A stretch of 64,000 nt of DNA from Tetramitus jugosus. Its lineage: Eukaryota; Heterolobosea; Eutetramitea; Acrasida; Vahlkampfiidae. The notes under the pieces were generated by a model that did not search any database, was not told the DNA's origin, and saw only the letters and a list, made by a program, of their open reading frames with translations. Made by a program: the position numbers and the translations under genes. Shown piece by piece: positions 1-9,741 of the stretch. The stretch's first letter is position 1, and each line of letters starts with the position of its first letter. Location: assembly GCA_937625935.1 (NCBI GenBank), contig OW569351.1, positions 62,001-126,000 of the forward strand. The letters run 5' to 3'.

Positions 1-179
1 TTGGAGTTGGTGGAAGATCATGATCGGGGAGAACTCAGGAACAGTGGAAAGTTCCAAGTCGGTTTTTTCACAATCGGCCAAATCAAAAATCAAGTGACAC
101 AAACAAAACCGAATTTTCTCTCGAGAGAAAAACAAAACAACCACCACGACTAGTATTCGAACAAACACATACCACTCAC

Positions 180-1733
180 ATGAAACAACCCACTTCTCCA
201 CTCCTCATCAACACTCAAAACACCCATAAGGAATTCAACCACGATTCTCTTTCTCCGCTGTACAGCAAAAACAATACTCCGACCCGACATCTTTCTCCCG
301 ACAGCCTCTACAGTGTGAGCGAATGGTCCGTTGGTCAAGTCACACACTGGCTCAAGCAATGCGGATTCTCAAAGCACGTACAGAGCACGTTCGAATCGCA
401 TCGCATCGACGGACGCGTGCTCCTCTGTCTCAACGAACATGATTTGCGACAAGCTCCCCTGCGAATGAACATTCTAGGCGACTTGAAACGCATGTCCATT
501 GCGATACAACAATTGAGACGCAAATGGAAACAACAAATACAACAACATCAGTTAGCTACAACCAACAACAACAACAACAACAACAACAATGACGATGGAA
601 GTGGTGGAAACAACATGACTTTGGACAATGAAAATGATGATGACTCTGATAGCAATGATCGTAATGATGATTACAACAGTAAGCAAACAAAAACAAACAA
701 GTCATCCAAGAGTCATCACAGTCACAGTCGCAACAGAGACTCACTACAGTCATTGTTGCTACTAGGAGAAGACAATTCCATACCAGAGACATTGGGTCTC
801 TTGTGGGAGCATTATCTTCCGTCTTTGACGATACCGAGTCCAGAGATTGAACCCTGGTCCTCCATGTTATCCAAACTCTTTGTTTCCATTTGTTTCTTTT
901 TCATTTCTATTTTTGTCACGTCGTTGACCATGGTGTTTGTTCATGAGCGTGTGCCTGATCCGTTGACTTATCCTCCGTTGCCCGACATTATACTTGATAA
1001 TGTTCCGTTGATACCGTGGGCGTTTGTTGCGAGTGAAGTGCTTGCTGCTATTTTGTTTGTCATCATGTGTGGTGTCATGTTTGTTCACAAGCATCGAGGA
1101 GTGATATTGAGGAGGATGCTTGCAGTGATTGGAACAGTGTTTTTGTTGCGTTGTGTGACCATGTTTGTGACGAGTTTGAGTGTGCCTGGTGAGCACTTGG
1201 GTAGTGGTTGTAAGGCGTTGCCTCCATTGAATACGATTGATGAAAAGTTGCAGAGAGCTTGGTTGATTGCTTCGAGATTTGGTTTGTCGATCACTGGATT
1301 GAAAACATGTGGCGATTACATGTTTTCTGGGCATTCGAGCTGTTTGACTCTGTTGAATTTGTTTATTGTGGAATATACGCCAAGAAACTATCGAGGATTG
1401 CACATCATGTCATGGACAATGAATTTGTTTGGCATGGCGTTTGTGTTGGCCGCTCACGAGCATTATAGTCTTGATGTATTTCTGGCATTCTACATTTCTA
1501 GTCGTATGTTTGGTTACTATCATCAGCATGCCAACATTCAGCACGCGTTGGATGATCTGGACAAGGATCACAAGGATTCTTGGTTCATGTACATTCCTCT
1601 CTTCTCCTTTTTGGAAGAGAATATGAATGGAAAGCTACCAAACGAGTACGAGTGGCCATGGGCACCACTGCTCGACTCATTGAGGAGAAAGTTGCGCAGG
1701 AATAATCGAGATGAAAACAACAAACAGAAGTAA
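180..1733 (+). CDS. SAM-domain sphingomyelin synthase-related enzyme (SAMD8/SMSr-like)
   Basis: 517 residues from the first ATG. An N-terminal SAM domain spans about residues 47-116. A poly-Asn and Asp-rich linker (about 125-165) follows, then a polytopic region with hydrophobic helices from about residue 230. The lipid phosphatase/sphingomyelin synthase motifs are visible: CGDYMFSGHSS near 377-387 (C3, catalytic His) and HEHYSLDVF near 426-434 (C4, His and Asp of the triad). In animals this SAM-plus-synthase layout is that of SAMD8/SMSr, an ER enzyme that makes ceramide phosphoethanolamine and senses ceramide. Family assignment is firm. The headgroup product cannot be read from sequence, and a sphingomyelin or inositol-phosphoceramide product is possible. 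It converges with the EF-G gene at 1756, with 22 bp between stops. Confidence 0.88.
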   Translation: MKQPTSPLLINTQNTHKEFNHDSLSPLYSKNNTPTRHLSPDSLYSVSEWSVGQVTHWLKQCGFSKHVQSTFESHRIDGRVLLCLNEHDLRQAPLRMNILGDLKRMSIAIQQLRRKWKQQIQQHQLATTNNNNNNNNNDDGSGGNNMTLDNENDDDSDSNDRNDDYNSKQTKTNKSSKSHHSHSRNRDSLQSLLLLGEDNSIPETLGLLWEHYLPSLTIPSPEIEPWSSMLSKLFVSICFFFISIFVTSLTMVFVHERVPDPLTYPPLPDIILDNVPLIPWAFVASEVLAAILFVIMCGVMFVHKHRGVILRRMLAVIGTVFLLRCVTMFVTSLSVPGEHLGSGCKALPPLNTIDEKLQRAWLIASRFGLSITGLKTCGDYMFSGHSSCLTLLNLFIVEYTPRNYRGLHIMSWTMNLFGMAFVLAAHEHYSLDVFLAFYISSRMFGYYHQHANIQHALDDLDKDHKDSWFMYIPLFSFLEENMNGKLPNEYEWPWAPLLDSLRRKLRRNNRDENNKQK

Positions 1734-1755
1734 ATGTGATAATTTAATTGTTTGT

Positions 1756-4287
1756 TTAGTATCCTCGAACTTCGATCAATTTCTTGGCTTGGTATTCTCT
1801 GCCCATTGCCTCATATCGATCAAATTGCATGACATAATGTCCCAATCCTCTCGTCATTGATCTCAAGTGTTTTGCATAACCAATCAATTCGCTCAATGGA
1901 ACTTCAGCGTGAATCACTTGTTCGTCGTGAGATCCTCTCATGACACTAATACCCTTCACTCTGCCTCTTCTGCCACCGCTAATATCAGACATGACACTGC
2001 CCAGATATTGAACATCGACCTGAATATCCATACTCATGATTGGCTCCAACAGCGCCACCTTATTCGACTCCATGCAAGTTGCAAAGACTTCTCTTAGACA
2101 CTTCTCAGCCACAATCTTCATCGTGTTGTTGTTCTGTTGATTAAATCGCTTGTGAGAGAAATGTGGAGGCAATGAAGCACCAACAAATCGAACGTGCAAA
2201 TCTTCCATATTATATCCCAAGATTACACCTCTCATGATTGCATTGTTCACTCCTTCTCTGACACCATCCTTCAATGGGAAGATGGCATCGATCACTGGCT
2301 CACATTGACCCGCGTCCAGTCCCATTTGGAAGTAGTTGCCTCTGCCACGGTCATTTTCAGACACTTGTAGCGTAAGTTTGTACACTTCTCCCTTACTCTT
2401 CTCATACTCTGTCGTGTGTATGATTGGCCTGTCAAGAGACAGTGTTTCCTTGTATGAAATCATAACAGGACCAGTGTAGAATGGAACCTTGAAATCTTTT
2501 TCTAGTCGATCCTTGATAATCTCCAAGTGCAGCTCTCCCATACCACTAATCAAAGTCTGAGTAGTCTCAGGATCAACACTCACAACAAAACTAGGATCTT
2601 CTCTCTGCAGATCCTCTAGTGCCTTATCCAACATGTATTGCATGGCACTGCTCTCAGGTTCGATAGAACAGAAGAACACTGGCTGAGGAATGTTAATCTT
2701 TTCGAGCTCATATGGATTGAGCTTATCCTTTGATCCGAGCAATGTATCTCCTGTTCTCGTGTTTTTCATTCCCGCGATCACACCAATATTACCTGCAGAG
2801 ATACAAGGAATATCCTGGGGAATGTTGGCATGCATCTGGAAAATCTTTGTTGGTGTTTCAATGTTGCCCGTTGCAGCATTGAACAACTCAGTCTTCAGAT
2901 TGATCTCTCCAGAGTACACTCGAACAAACACAAGGGGTCCCAAGTGAGCATCGTTCAACACCTTGAATGCCAAAGCGCACAATGGACCATTGGTGTCATG
3001 AGCAATCCTGAATTTTCTAAAGTCCTCTTCCTCTTCTTCCTTTCTCTTCATGGTTGCCAGTGGTTGTTCTCTCTCTGATGGACTGGGCAAATAGTCAACT
3101 ACAGCGTCCATCAACGGCTGCACTCCCATGTTTCTCAAGGAAGTTCCACACAGGACAGCCACAGCCTTTCCACTCAGTGTAATTCTTCGAATGGCAGCCT
3201 TGATTTGATCAATGGACAACTCATCTTCACCCATCTCCAAATACAAGTCACCAAACTGTTCATCAAACTCTGCTAGCTGTTCGAGCATAAGTGATCTTGC
3301 CTCTGAGACCCCATCCATGTCTTCTGACGCCAAATGATTTGAGTCCATTGACAGTGCCACTCTGTTCACTGTTCTTCCTCTGTCATTCTGATCAAAAGTA
3401 ATGATTTCCATGGCAACCAAATCGACCACAGCTCTAAATCCATCTTCCTCACCAATGGGATACTGTATCGCGATCGGTTCAATGTCCAGCTTGTCTCTAA
3501 TGGTTTGGACAGCAGCGGAAAAATCTGCGCCAATCTTGTCCATTTTATTCATGAAGCAAATACGGGGAACACCGTATCGCTTGGCTTGTCGCCACACAGT
3601 CTTTGTTTGAGCTTCGACTCCAGTCACGGCATCAAACACGGCGACTGCACCATCCAACACACGAACACATCTCTCTACTTCAACAGTAAAGTCAACATGC
3701 CCTGGTGTGTCAATGAGATTGATCTTGTTGTCTTTCCATGGGAATGTGATGGCAGCAGACGTAATGGTAATGCCTCTGTCTTGTTCCTGGGGCATATAAT
3801 CCGTGATTGTATCACCATCGTCCACTGTTCCCAAATATTCAGAGTAACCAGAATAAAAGAGCATACGCTCAGTCGTAGTTGTCTTTCCCGCGTCAATGTG
3901 AGCTATAATTCCGACATTTCGGATTTTTTGGTCCATGGCGGGAACTTTAATCTCCGCTGTTTTTTGTTGAGTTTTTTGGCGGACTTCTTTGGCGCGAACA
4001 GAAACTCGTTGTTTGAGGTCCTTGGAAGCAGCGGAGGCATATGTTCTGAGTGCAATGACATTTCTTTGTTGTTGCTGTCTGCAGTGACGAAGATTGACCC
4101 TCACTTTTGGTGTCAATGGATGGTTGTTGTTATTGTTGTTGTTGATGTTGACGAGAGAGTGAAAATTGTTCGTGCTTTGATGGTTGTGGAGAATCATTGG
4201 ATGAGCACATGTTTGATGGGTGCAATGACGTTGTGAGTGTGCTGCCTTGTTGCGAGCATTCCTCAGCAGCGAACCAACGTTTCTCAT
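1756..4287 (-). CDS. GFM2: Mitochondrial elongation factor G-like GTPase, probably EF-G2mt (ribosome recycling)
   Basis: The start is the ATG at 4287; the frame stays open upstream to 4341 but only from a TTG. It gives 843 residues. The first ~115 are basic, nearly free of acids and interrupted by a poly-Asn run, as in a mitochondrial presequence. G motifs are intact: AHIDAGKTT (about 129-136), [14 protein letters not shown] and NKMD. Domains II-V follow to the C terminus. The G-domain stretch [20 protein letters not shown] and the [13 protein letters not shown] segment in the C-terminal part resemble EF-G2mt/RRF2, which splits post-termination ribosomes with RRF. Bacterial EF-G and EF-G1mt are also similar, so the EF-G2 call is an inference. 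The lipoyl-protein gene lies upstream on the same strand. Confidence 0.85.
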   Translation of the reverse strand: MRNVGSLLRNARNKAAHSQRHCTHQTCAHPMILHNHQSTNNFHSLVNINNNNNNNHPLTPKVRVNLRHCRQQQQRNVIALRTYASAASKDLKQRVSVRAKEVRQKTQQKTAEIKVPAMDQKIRNVGIIAHIDAGKTTTTERMLFYSGYSEYLGTVDDGDTITDYMPQEQDRGITITSAAITFPWKDNKINLIDTPGHVDFTVEVERCVRVLDGAVAVFDAVTGVEAQTKTVWRQAKRYGVPRICFMNKMDKIGADFSAAVQTIRDKLDIEPIAIQYPIGEEDGFRAVVDLVAMEIITFDQNDRGRTVNRVALSMDSNHLASEDMDGVSEARSLMLEQLAEFDEQFGDLYLEMGEDELSIDQIKAAIRRITLSGKAVAVLCGTSLRNMGVQPLMDAVVDYLPSPSEREQPLATMKRKEEEEEDFRKFRIAHDTNGPLCALAFKVLNDAHLGPLVFVRVYSGEINLKTELFNAATGNIETPTKIFQMHANIPQDIPCISAGNIGVIAGMKNTRTGDTLLGSKDKLNPYELEKINIPQPVFFCSIEPESSAMQYMLDKALEDLQREDPSFVVSVDPETTQTLISGMGELHLEIIKDRLEKDFKVPFYTGPVMISYKETLSLDRPIIHTTEYEKSKGEVYKLTLQVSENDRGRGNYFQMGLDAGQCEPVIDAIFPLKDGVREGVNNAIMRGVILGYNMEDLHVRFVGASLPPHFSHKRFNQQNNNTMKIVAEKCLREVFATCMESNKVALLEPIMSMDIQVDVQYLGSVMSDISGGRRGRVKGISVMRGSHDEQVIHAEVPLSELIGYAKHLRSMTRGLGHYVMQFDRYEAMGREYQAKKLIEVRGY

Positions 4288-4396
4288 TTCTTTGGTTGCT
4301 TTTCTTTGTTTTTCAGTTTCAGTTTTTTTTCGTGTGAACAAAATTTTTTATGGGCAATTGTCCGTCGAATCCAGATCGGGAGCGGAGCAACTACGA

Positions 4397-5415
4397 TTAG
4401 AGGATCCATTGTATGAAGGTCAGGATAACAAAGCCATACAGTAAAATACTCAATAGACTCATCGACTTTGATTTTTCTTCTTCTTCTTTGGGATACTCCT
4501 CAATGACTCGTGGTGCTACAATGCCAGGCTTGTATTGAGCAACACGGACAATGGCCTCCTTGCTCTCAGCCAACAAAGCAATCGCCTCACCAAAGTGGAT
4601 ACCTTTGACTCCCTCGGGCTTTAATATTTGTGCCAAATAACCAGATTCTTCAACTCGCAACTCGATAATGGCCTTATCTGTTTCAACATCGCACAAAACA
4701 TCTCCGACCTTAACCTGATCACCAGGTTTGACTCTCCATTTTGAAATACTACCATCGGTCATTGTTGGTGATAGAGTAGGCATTTTAATTTCAGAGATAC
4801 CTTCTGGAGTGAAACCTTCAGATTGTGTGGTAGAAGCAGGAGCAGATACGTTAGCAGCAGAAGCAAGAGATTCGACAGTCATATCCGCTGCCTTTGGAAT
4901 ATCTTCCCTTTTATCTGCTACAATTGCAATGGTTTCCCCAATCAAAACGTTGTTGGAGTTCTCTGGCTTCAAAATCTTGGCAACGTATCCCTCTTCTGGA
5001 GATTCATACTCCAACCTTGCCTTATCGGTGTCAATCTCACACACAACAACCCGAGACCAACCCAATCACCTTTTCTCACTCTCCAGCGCACAATGTTTCC
5101 CTTGTCCATGGTCGGAGACAAAGCTGGCATTTTCATCTCAGAAACTATCGTGATCCAGACAGGTAAAAACAATTAAAGACAGAAGGGTAAGTTCATCACG
5201 AAAAAACCAACACATATGAAAGATGAAGAGATACGAACGTCCACTTGGCAATGATGTGCTATAACATCGAACAATCAATTGTTATTCGAGACTTGCTTTG
5301 TCATTGCAGGGATGACACAAAATGCATGTTTTTGGTGATTGATTGGGCAAGGGATGGTTGATGTATTGGCACGGATTAACACTCGTGGGGCTTGTATGCG
5401 TACTTGTCTGAACAT
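4397..5415 (-). CDS. Double lipoyl-domain protein with C-terminal membrane anchor, frame broken by one base
   Basis: Proposed model: exon 1 5415-5319 (presequence-like start MFRQVRIQAPRVLIRA), intron 5145-5318 (GTGTCA...ATAG), exon 2 5144-4397. The phase fits the first lipoyl domain, which begins KMPALSPTM. Two lipoyl domains follow, with attachment lysines in EIDTDKARLE and VETDKAIIEL. There is then a charged linker (EEEEKSKS) and a final ~20-residue hydrophobic segment ending FIQWIL. There is no E3-binding domain and no acyltransferase domain, unlike E2 subunits of 2-oxoacid dehydrogenases. Reading must change frame between about 5040 and 5065, in the first lipoyl domain. The spacing between GD and the CEIDTDKA motif is one base short, and the total coding length also needs one more base. 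A sequencing indel or a real mutation are both possible. The function is not known; a mitochondrial membrane-bound lipoyl carrier is an inference. Confidence 0.6.
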
Positions 5416-5485
5416 TTTGTTTTTTGTCAGGCAATGAACTTCCAAGGCTCAGAACTAGTTCTTTCTCCGCCGTGAGAGCTAAGGG

Positions 5486-6817
5486 TTAATCTTCCTCGTT
5501 ACTTTGAGTCCGGGTATCATTCAAGTTACTTGCATGACTCAGTATCATAGATAGTGCAACTGCATTGTCAACCACTGATTTCTCGTGATCCTTCAGACGC
5601 TGTGTTGTCTTGGGTACCTCTTCATCGTCGAATGGATCAAACACAATAGATTCGTCTTCACTGACACCACAAAGAGCCTCAATAGTTTTTAGACCGCACA
5701 ATGGCACCACTACAGGCGAATAACCACCTTCGTGCAGAAAACATAGCCGGCCATCGCAGCATTCATCTGCAATCCCCATTAATTTATCGGTCATGTAACG
5801 GAATGTGGAAGACACGAGTTGCATTCTACCCAATGGATCCAGAATGGCAGCATCAAAACCAGATGACACCAATATGAAATCAGGTTCAAATGCGCGCAAA
5901 GCAGGACAAACACACTGCTCCATTGCATATTGATACGCGCCTATTCCACTACCAGGTGGCAACGGAATATTAATATTGAATCCCTCTCCCGAGCCTTCGC
6001 CTATCTCATCAATGAATCCACTCTGTTTTGGAAAATGATCCTCCTCGTGTATGCTGATATAGAGAACTGATGGATCTTCATAAAATGCTTGCTGTGTCCC
6101 ATTACCATGATGCACATCGAAATCAAAGATACCAATCCTCTTTAATCCATACTTTTGCTTCAAGTGCATCGCTGTCAACACAATATTATTGAGCATGCAA
6201 TACCCGCGTCCCATATCTCTCTCCGCATGGTGCCCAGGCGGCCTCACAAGTGCATAGCCATTCTTAATGTTGTTCGATTTGTCCATGATTGTATCTACAC
6301 ATGTGACACATGCCCCTACAGCATACCTAGCAATCTCAAAAGAACCGGGACCAAAGGGAACGGATTCACCTGCATCTCCACCATGTTTCTCACTCTGTTC
6401 TTTGATCCTTTGCAAATAATCAACGCTATGAAATTTTGTCAATAAATCCATGGGTGCTGGTTCAATCTCATGTGGAGGTATGCGATATAGATGCGTGTGC
6501 AACAGATTGGTCACTTCCAGCAAATTGTGGAGTCGGCGTTTTGTCTCTGAATTCTCAAAACTCTTGTCCGGTTCCATAAAGATAAACTTGTTGGTCTGTT
6601 TTGGAGATGCACCATTGGATTGCTGTTGTTGCTGTTGTTGTTTGGATGGTCCAACAGGTGTGGGAGCCTTTCGTATACCTGGATGCCAATAACCACTGGA
6701 CTGAGATGATGTATCGTGCCACATGAACATCTCCATGAATGCATACACTGTTTGTCTCTGTTCAGGTGGTATGATGACTATCCGTGCGTTCTCATTGCTG
6801 TTTTGTGTGTCGTGCAT
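5486..6817 (-). CDS. Histone deacetylase family protein, class II type
   Basis: The start is the ATG at 6817 (MHDTQNSNENAR), giving 443 residues; further upstream the frame opens only with TTG and reads like 5' UTR. Zn-dependent deacetylase motifs are in order: RPPGHHAERD with the catalytic His pair (about 190), DFDVHHGNGTQ with metal ligands (about 230), SSGFDAA (about 315) and HEGGY (about 360). The order and the GHHAE form match class II HDACs and bacterial HDAC-like amidohydrolases. These remove acetyl groups from lysines or acetylpolyamines. A poly-Gln stretch lies near residue 65. No nuclear localisation signal is obvious, so whether the substrate is histone or a cytosolic protein is open. 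Confidence 0.88.
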   Translation of the reverse strand: MHDTQNSNENARIVIIPPEQRQTVYAFMEMFMWHDTSSQSSGYWHPGIRKAPTPVGPSKQQQQQQQSNGASPKQTNKFIFMEPDKSFENSETKRRLHNLLEVTNLLHTHLYRIPPHEIEPAPMDLLTKFHSVDYLQRIKEQSEKHGGDAGESVPFGPGSFEIARYAVGACVTCVDTIMDKSNNIKNGYALVRPPGHHAERDMGRGYCMLNNIVLTAMHLKQKYGLKRIGIFDFDVHHGNGTQQAFYEDPSVLYISIHEEDHFPKQSGFIDEIGEGSGEGFNINIPLPPGSGIGAYQYAMEQCVCPALRAFEPDFILVSSGFDAAILDPLGRMQLVSSTFRYMTDKLMGIADECCDGRLCFLHEGGYSPVVVPLCGLKTIEALCGVSEDESIVFDPFDDEEVPKTTQRLKDHEKSVVDNAVALSMILSHASNLNDTRTQSNEED

Positions 6818-7378
6818 TTTGTGTTTGTTGTTTTGTGTGAACGGAAAAATGTGAAAGATAACAGCGCTAAGTGAGGAGGAATAATCAAATACGATTGCTT
6901 GTGAAGAAGAGAAAGACAAAATGCGACACGAGTCAATAGATGATGGACCATCAATTGATCAGTGAAATGAAGTATGCAAGAAGATGAATGTTTGGTCTCA
7001 ATATCCTCTGACACAATCATAAAAGAGTGAATACCCAAAAGCAACTTCAAGCATCACTCGTCTTTTGTGAAAATAGTCATAAGATAATCACGCAAAAAAG
7101 AAAAACTCGCTTGTACAAAAGGTAGTGGACATTTAGGCCCCTCACATGATTATTATTGGGTTTTTTTTTTTTGATGATTGTTGTTATTGATTGTCGTAGT
7201 AAAAGTGTTGGAAAATAAGATTAATGTCTTCCGTGCTCAATCAGCTCCAATTTGTCAAAAATACTCACTGCATCAAATGGATGAATGAATATCCTTTGGC
7301 GTGCTCTAAAGCTCTGAACATTATAGATATAGTATTATGATATTGTTGTCGTCGTCGTTTTGTTGTTGTTGACATTGA
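6818..7378. other. Intergenic region with T-tract and motif variant
   Basis: A 561-bp stretch between the HDAC start and the end of the small membrane protein gene. It contains GGACATTTAGGCCCC at 7127-7141, a variant of the element found near tRNA-Val. A run of 12 T at 7161-7172 overlaps the first base of TGATGA (7172-7177). No protein gene is supported in it. Confidence 0.5.
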
Positions 7379-7720
7379 TTATTGTTTTTGTGACTTTGTG
7401 TCTTGAGCCAACTTGTTGTAATCATTCAAAAAGTCCTGATATTGATTTCTGCCCACGTGTTGTGACATTGGAATGGTGTGAGGTGCGGTGTTGTTGAGAG
7501 AAGCAATGACAGAAGGCTTTTCTGACAATAGATCCCATTCCTGCTTTCTTTGAACGGCGCGTTGAGATTCTTCCATCAATCTGATTCTTCTCATTTCGTG
7601 AATGCGAGCAGACTTCTCCATTCTATCATCAATGAATTGTGCAATGTCATTTCTGAAAAATATTCCGAATCCAAGAATTGAGGAATAGAGAGTCAAGACT
7701 GAAATTTTCAAAGGTGTCAT
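7379..7720 (-). CDS. Small single-pass membrane protein of unknown function
   Basis: 113 residues from an ATG at 7720. A hydrophobic helix covers about residues 5-23 (ISVLTLYSSILGFGIFF). It is followed by an amphipathic, Arg/Glu/Gln-rich stretch (about 30-65) and a polar C terminus. The layout resembles small mitochondrial inner-membrane assembly factors of the PET117 kind, but similarity is superficial and no diagnostic motif is seen. It is divergent from the uL4 gene, with 247 bp between the two starts. It is likely real, because the frame starts with a well-placed ATG after an A/T-rich leader and has a coherent membrane-protein composition. Confidence 0.55.
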   Translation of the reverse strand: MTPLKISVLTLYSSILGFGIFFRNDIAQFIDDRMEKSARIHEMRRIRLMEESQRAVQRKQEWDLLSEKPSVIASLNNTAPHTIPMSQHVGRNQYQDFLNDYNKLAQDTKSQKQ

Positions 7721-7967
7721 GATGAATGTTGTTTGTCGTCGACGTTGTTTTTTTTTCTTGTCGGTGAGTTAGCTTGATTGATTGCCCGATAACAATTGCA
7801 GCAAGAGGATGATTGTTTGCGTCGGAAATAATTGTGAAGCTTCAATGACTTTGGTTACAACCCGGTCAACCAGAGTCAACCTTGAAATCAACAAAAATTG
7901 TGAAATGCCGCAAAGGTAACACACAAAAAAACAAACTCACATCCAATCTTAGTCATAAATTAGTAAA

Positions 7968-9041
7968 ATGGCCCTCCAAAGACCTTTGGTTTCCGTCTTC
8001 AATAGCGAAAAGATCAATGAAGAGAAGACTCAAATCGCTCTTCCAGACGTTTTCAACGCTCCAATCAGAGTTGATGTTGTCAACACCATGCACAACATGT
8101 TGAGATTGAACAACAGACACCCATTCGGTGTTAACAGATTCGCTGGTCACCAAACCTCTGCTGAATCTTGGGGTACTGGTAGAGCTGTCTCCAGAATTCC
8201 TCGTGTTTCTGGTGGTGGTACACACAGAGCTGGTCAAGCTGCTTTCGGTAACATGTGCAGAGGCGGTAGAATGTTCTCCCCAATCAAGGTCTGGAGAAGA
8301 TGGGCTCACGTTGTCAAGAAGAACGAAAGAAGACACGCAACTGCTTCCGCTATTGCTGCTTCCTCCATCCCAGCTTTGGTTATGGCAAGAGGTCACAAGG
8401 TTGACAGAGTTAACCAAGTTCCTTTGGTTGTCTCCGACGATATCCAAGCTTACACCAAGACTAAGCAAGCTGTTGCTTTCTTGAAGAGAGCTAACGCTTG
8501 GGAAGATGTCTTGAGAGTCCAAAAGACCAAGAAGGTTAGAGCAGGTAAGGGTAAGCACAGAGGCCGTCAATACAAGTTGAGAAAGGGACCTTTGGTCGTT
8601 GTAAAGAGCAACGCTGGTGTCTCCAAGGCTTTCAGAAACATCCAAGGTGTTGATGTCATCAATGTTGACAGATTGTCCCTTTTGGAATTGGCTCCTGGTG
8701 GTCATGTTGGTAGATTCATCATCTGGACTGAATCCGCTTTCTCTGCTTTGAACGAGAGATTCGGATCTTATGACAACTCTGTCAAGTCCAAGTACACTGT
8801 CAAGAGCGGTGCTGCTTACCAATTGCCAAGATCTGTCATGGTCAACACTGATGTTGAAAGAATCATTGACTCTGAAGCTATCTCCAAGGTTGCTAGAATT
8901 GCCAAGAAGGAGAATGCTAGAAAGTTGAAGAAGAGAAATCCATTGAAGCACTTCTCCACTTTGGTTGCTTTGAACCCATACGCTGTCAAGAGCTCCAGAT
9001 TGGCTTTGTTGAGAGCAAGAAGAACTGCCAAGAAGAACTAA
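7968..9041 (+). CDS. RPL4: Large-subunit ribosomal protein uL4 (L4e)
   Basis: 357 residues, strongly basic. The eukaryotic uL4 core is evident: ALPDVFNAPIRVDVVN near the N terminus, the internal loop rich in Gly and Arg (TGRAVSRIPRVSGGGTHRAG) that lines the exit tunnel, then KGPLVVV and NVDRLSLLELAPGGHVGRF. The eukaryotic C-terminal extension ends in RARRTAKKN. Codon use is strikingly restricted (AGA, GGT, GCT, AAG, TTG), unlike neighbouring genes and as expected for a very highly expressed gene. The leader 7914-7956 contains GGTAAC...CTTAG and could hold a small 5'-UTR intron; this is unproven. Confidence 0.97.
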   Translation: MALQRPLVSVFNSEKINEEKTQIALPDVFNAPIRVDVVNTMHNMLRLNNRHPFGVNRFAGHQTSAESWGTGRAVSRIPRVSGGGTHRAGQAAFGNMCRGGRMFSPIKVWRRWAHVVKKNERRHATASAIAASSIPALVMARGHKVDRVNQVPLVVSDDIQAYTKTKQAVAFLKRANAWEDVLRVQKTKKVRAGKGKHRGRQYKLRKGPLVVVKSNAGVSKAFRNIQGVDVINVDRLSLLELAPGGHVGRFIIWTESAFSALNERFGSYDNSVKSKYTVKSGAAYQLPRSVMVNTDVERIIDSEAISKVARIAKKENARKLKKRNPLKHFSTLVALNPYAVKSSRLALLRARRTAKKN

Positions 9042-9070
9042 ATTTTATAAAGCAGTCTTTTACTTTATTT

Positions 9071-9721
9071 ATGACTACACTTTTCTTTTGGATAACAAAC
9101 AAAATGAGCAAAAACAAATATCTCCTGCAAGCACCAACAAGCATCACCTGCCACCACAATCACCATATTCATCAGCCGCAATCACACAATGCCGATTCCT
9201 ATTCCCTCGAATACAGCATCCATTCTTGTCCTTTGTTGCTCAGAGATGACATGTCACAAATGTTTGAACACTTGTCTCCCAGTGAAATCAAGTCAAAGTT
9301 ACTCATCGTGCCAATCATACAAGTGTCTGATGTTCCATTGTATGATTTGAACGAGGAATCGAGAGCTGCTTTTCGATCAGATTTTGTCTCGTTTGCCCGG
9401 CAGGTGGTGAACAAGATCAAAATGAGACAATCATCAGATGACACTCCACAACAAATGTGGACAGACTTTGTTGATCCTGCATCTGGTCAACCGGTGTTTT
9501 CAAAGACATGCAAGGTGAGCAACTATGACGACGCAAATTTATTTGAGTTGGTGTTAAAGTACTCGACTGAAACGACAAGAGATTCCACTTCAATCGTCTA
9601 TCATCCTGCCCATGGTGTTAATGTGTTCCCTGGAGTCATTTTTACAACAGCACCTGTTAGTGTGCTACAGCAGGTCATTGATGAGATTGCTTCCATTCGG
9701 CCGTGCAATTGTCACTTGTAA
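9071..9721 (+). CDS. MMADHC: MMADHC (CblD)-like cobalamin trafficking protein
   Basis: 216 residues from the first ATG; 9104 is a second plausible start. The C-terminal half matches the MMADHC domain: WTDFVDPASGQPVF corresponds to the family's W-ADFIDP-SG segment. It is followed by a charged linker and a strand pattern ending in GVIFTTAP, equivalent to GSIFTNATP in the animal protein. CblD partitions cobalamin between cytosolic methionine synthase and mitochondrial methylmalonyl-CoA mutase. The N-terminal ~70 residues are His/Gln/Ser-rich and not recognisable. The ATG lies only 29 bp after the uL4 stop on the same strand, leaving almost no room for a separate promoter. The assignment rests on short motifs and is moderately sure. 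Confidence 0.7.
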   Translation: MTTLFFWITNKMSKNKYLLQAPTSITCHHNHHIHQPQSHNADSYSLEYSIHSCPLLLRDDMSQMFEHLSPSEIKSKLLIVPIIQVSDVPLYDLNEESRAAFRSDFVSFARQVVNKIKMRQSSDDTPQQMWTDFVDPASGQPVFSKTCKVSNYDDANLFELVLKYSTETTRDSTSIVYHPAHGVNVFPGVIFTTAPVSVLQQVIDEIASIRPCNCHL

Positions 9722-9741
9722 ATTGTTTCAACTTGAGTTGC

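Noticed and set aside
7953-8951. Long minus-strand frame of 332 codons opposite uL4
   Set aside because: It is a mirror of the strongly biased uL4 codons, Ser/Leu-rich with no domain; a known artefact of codon bias.
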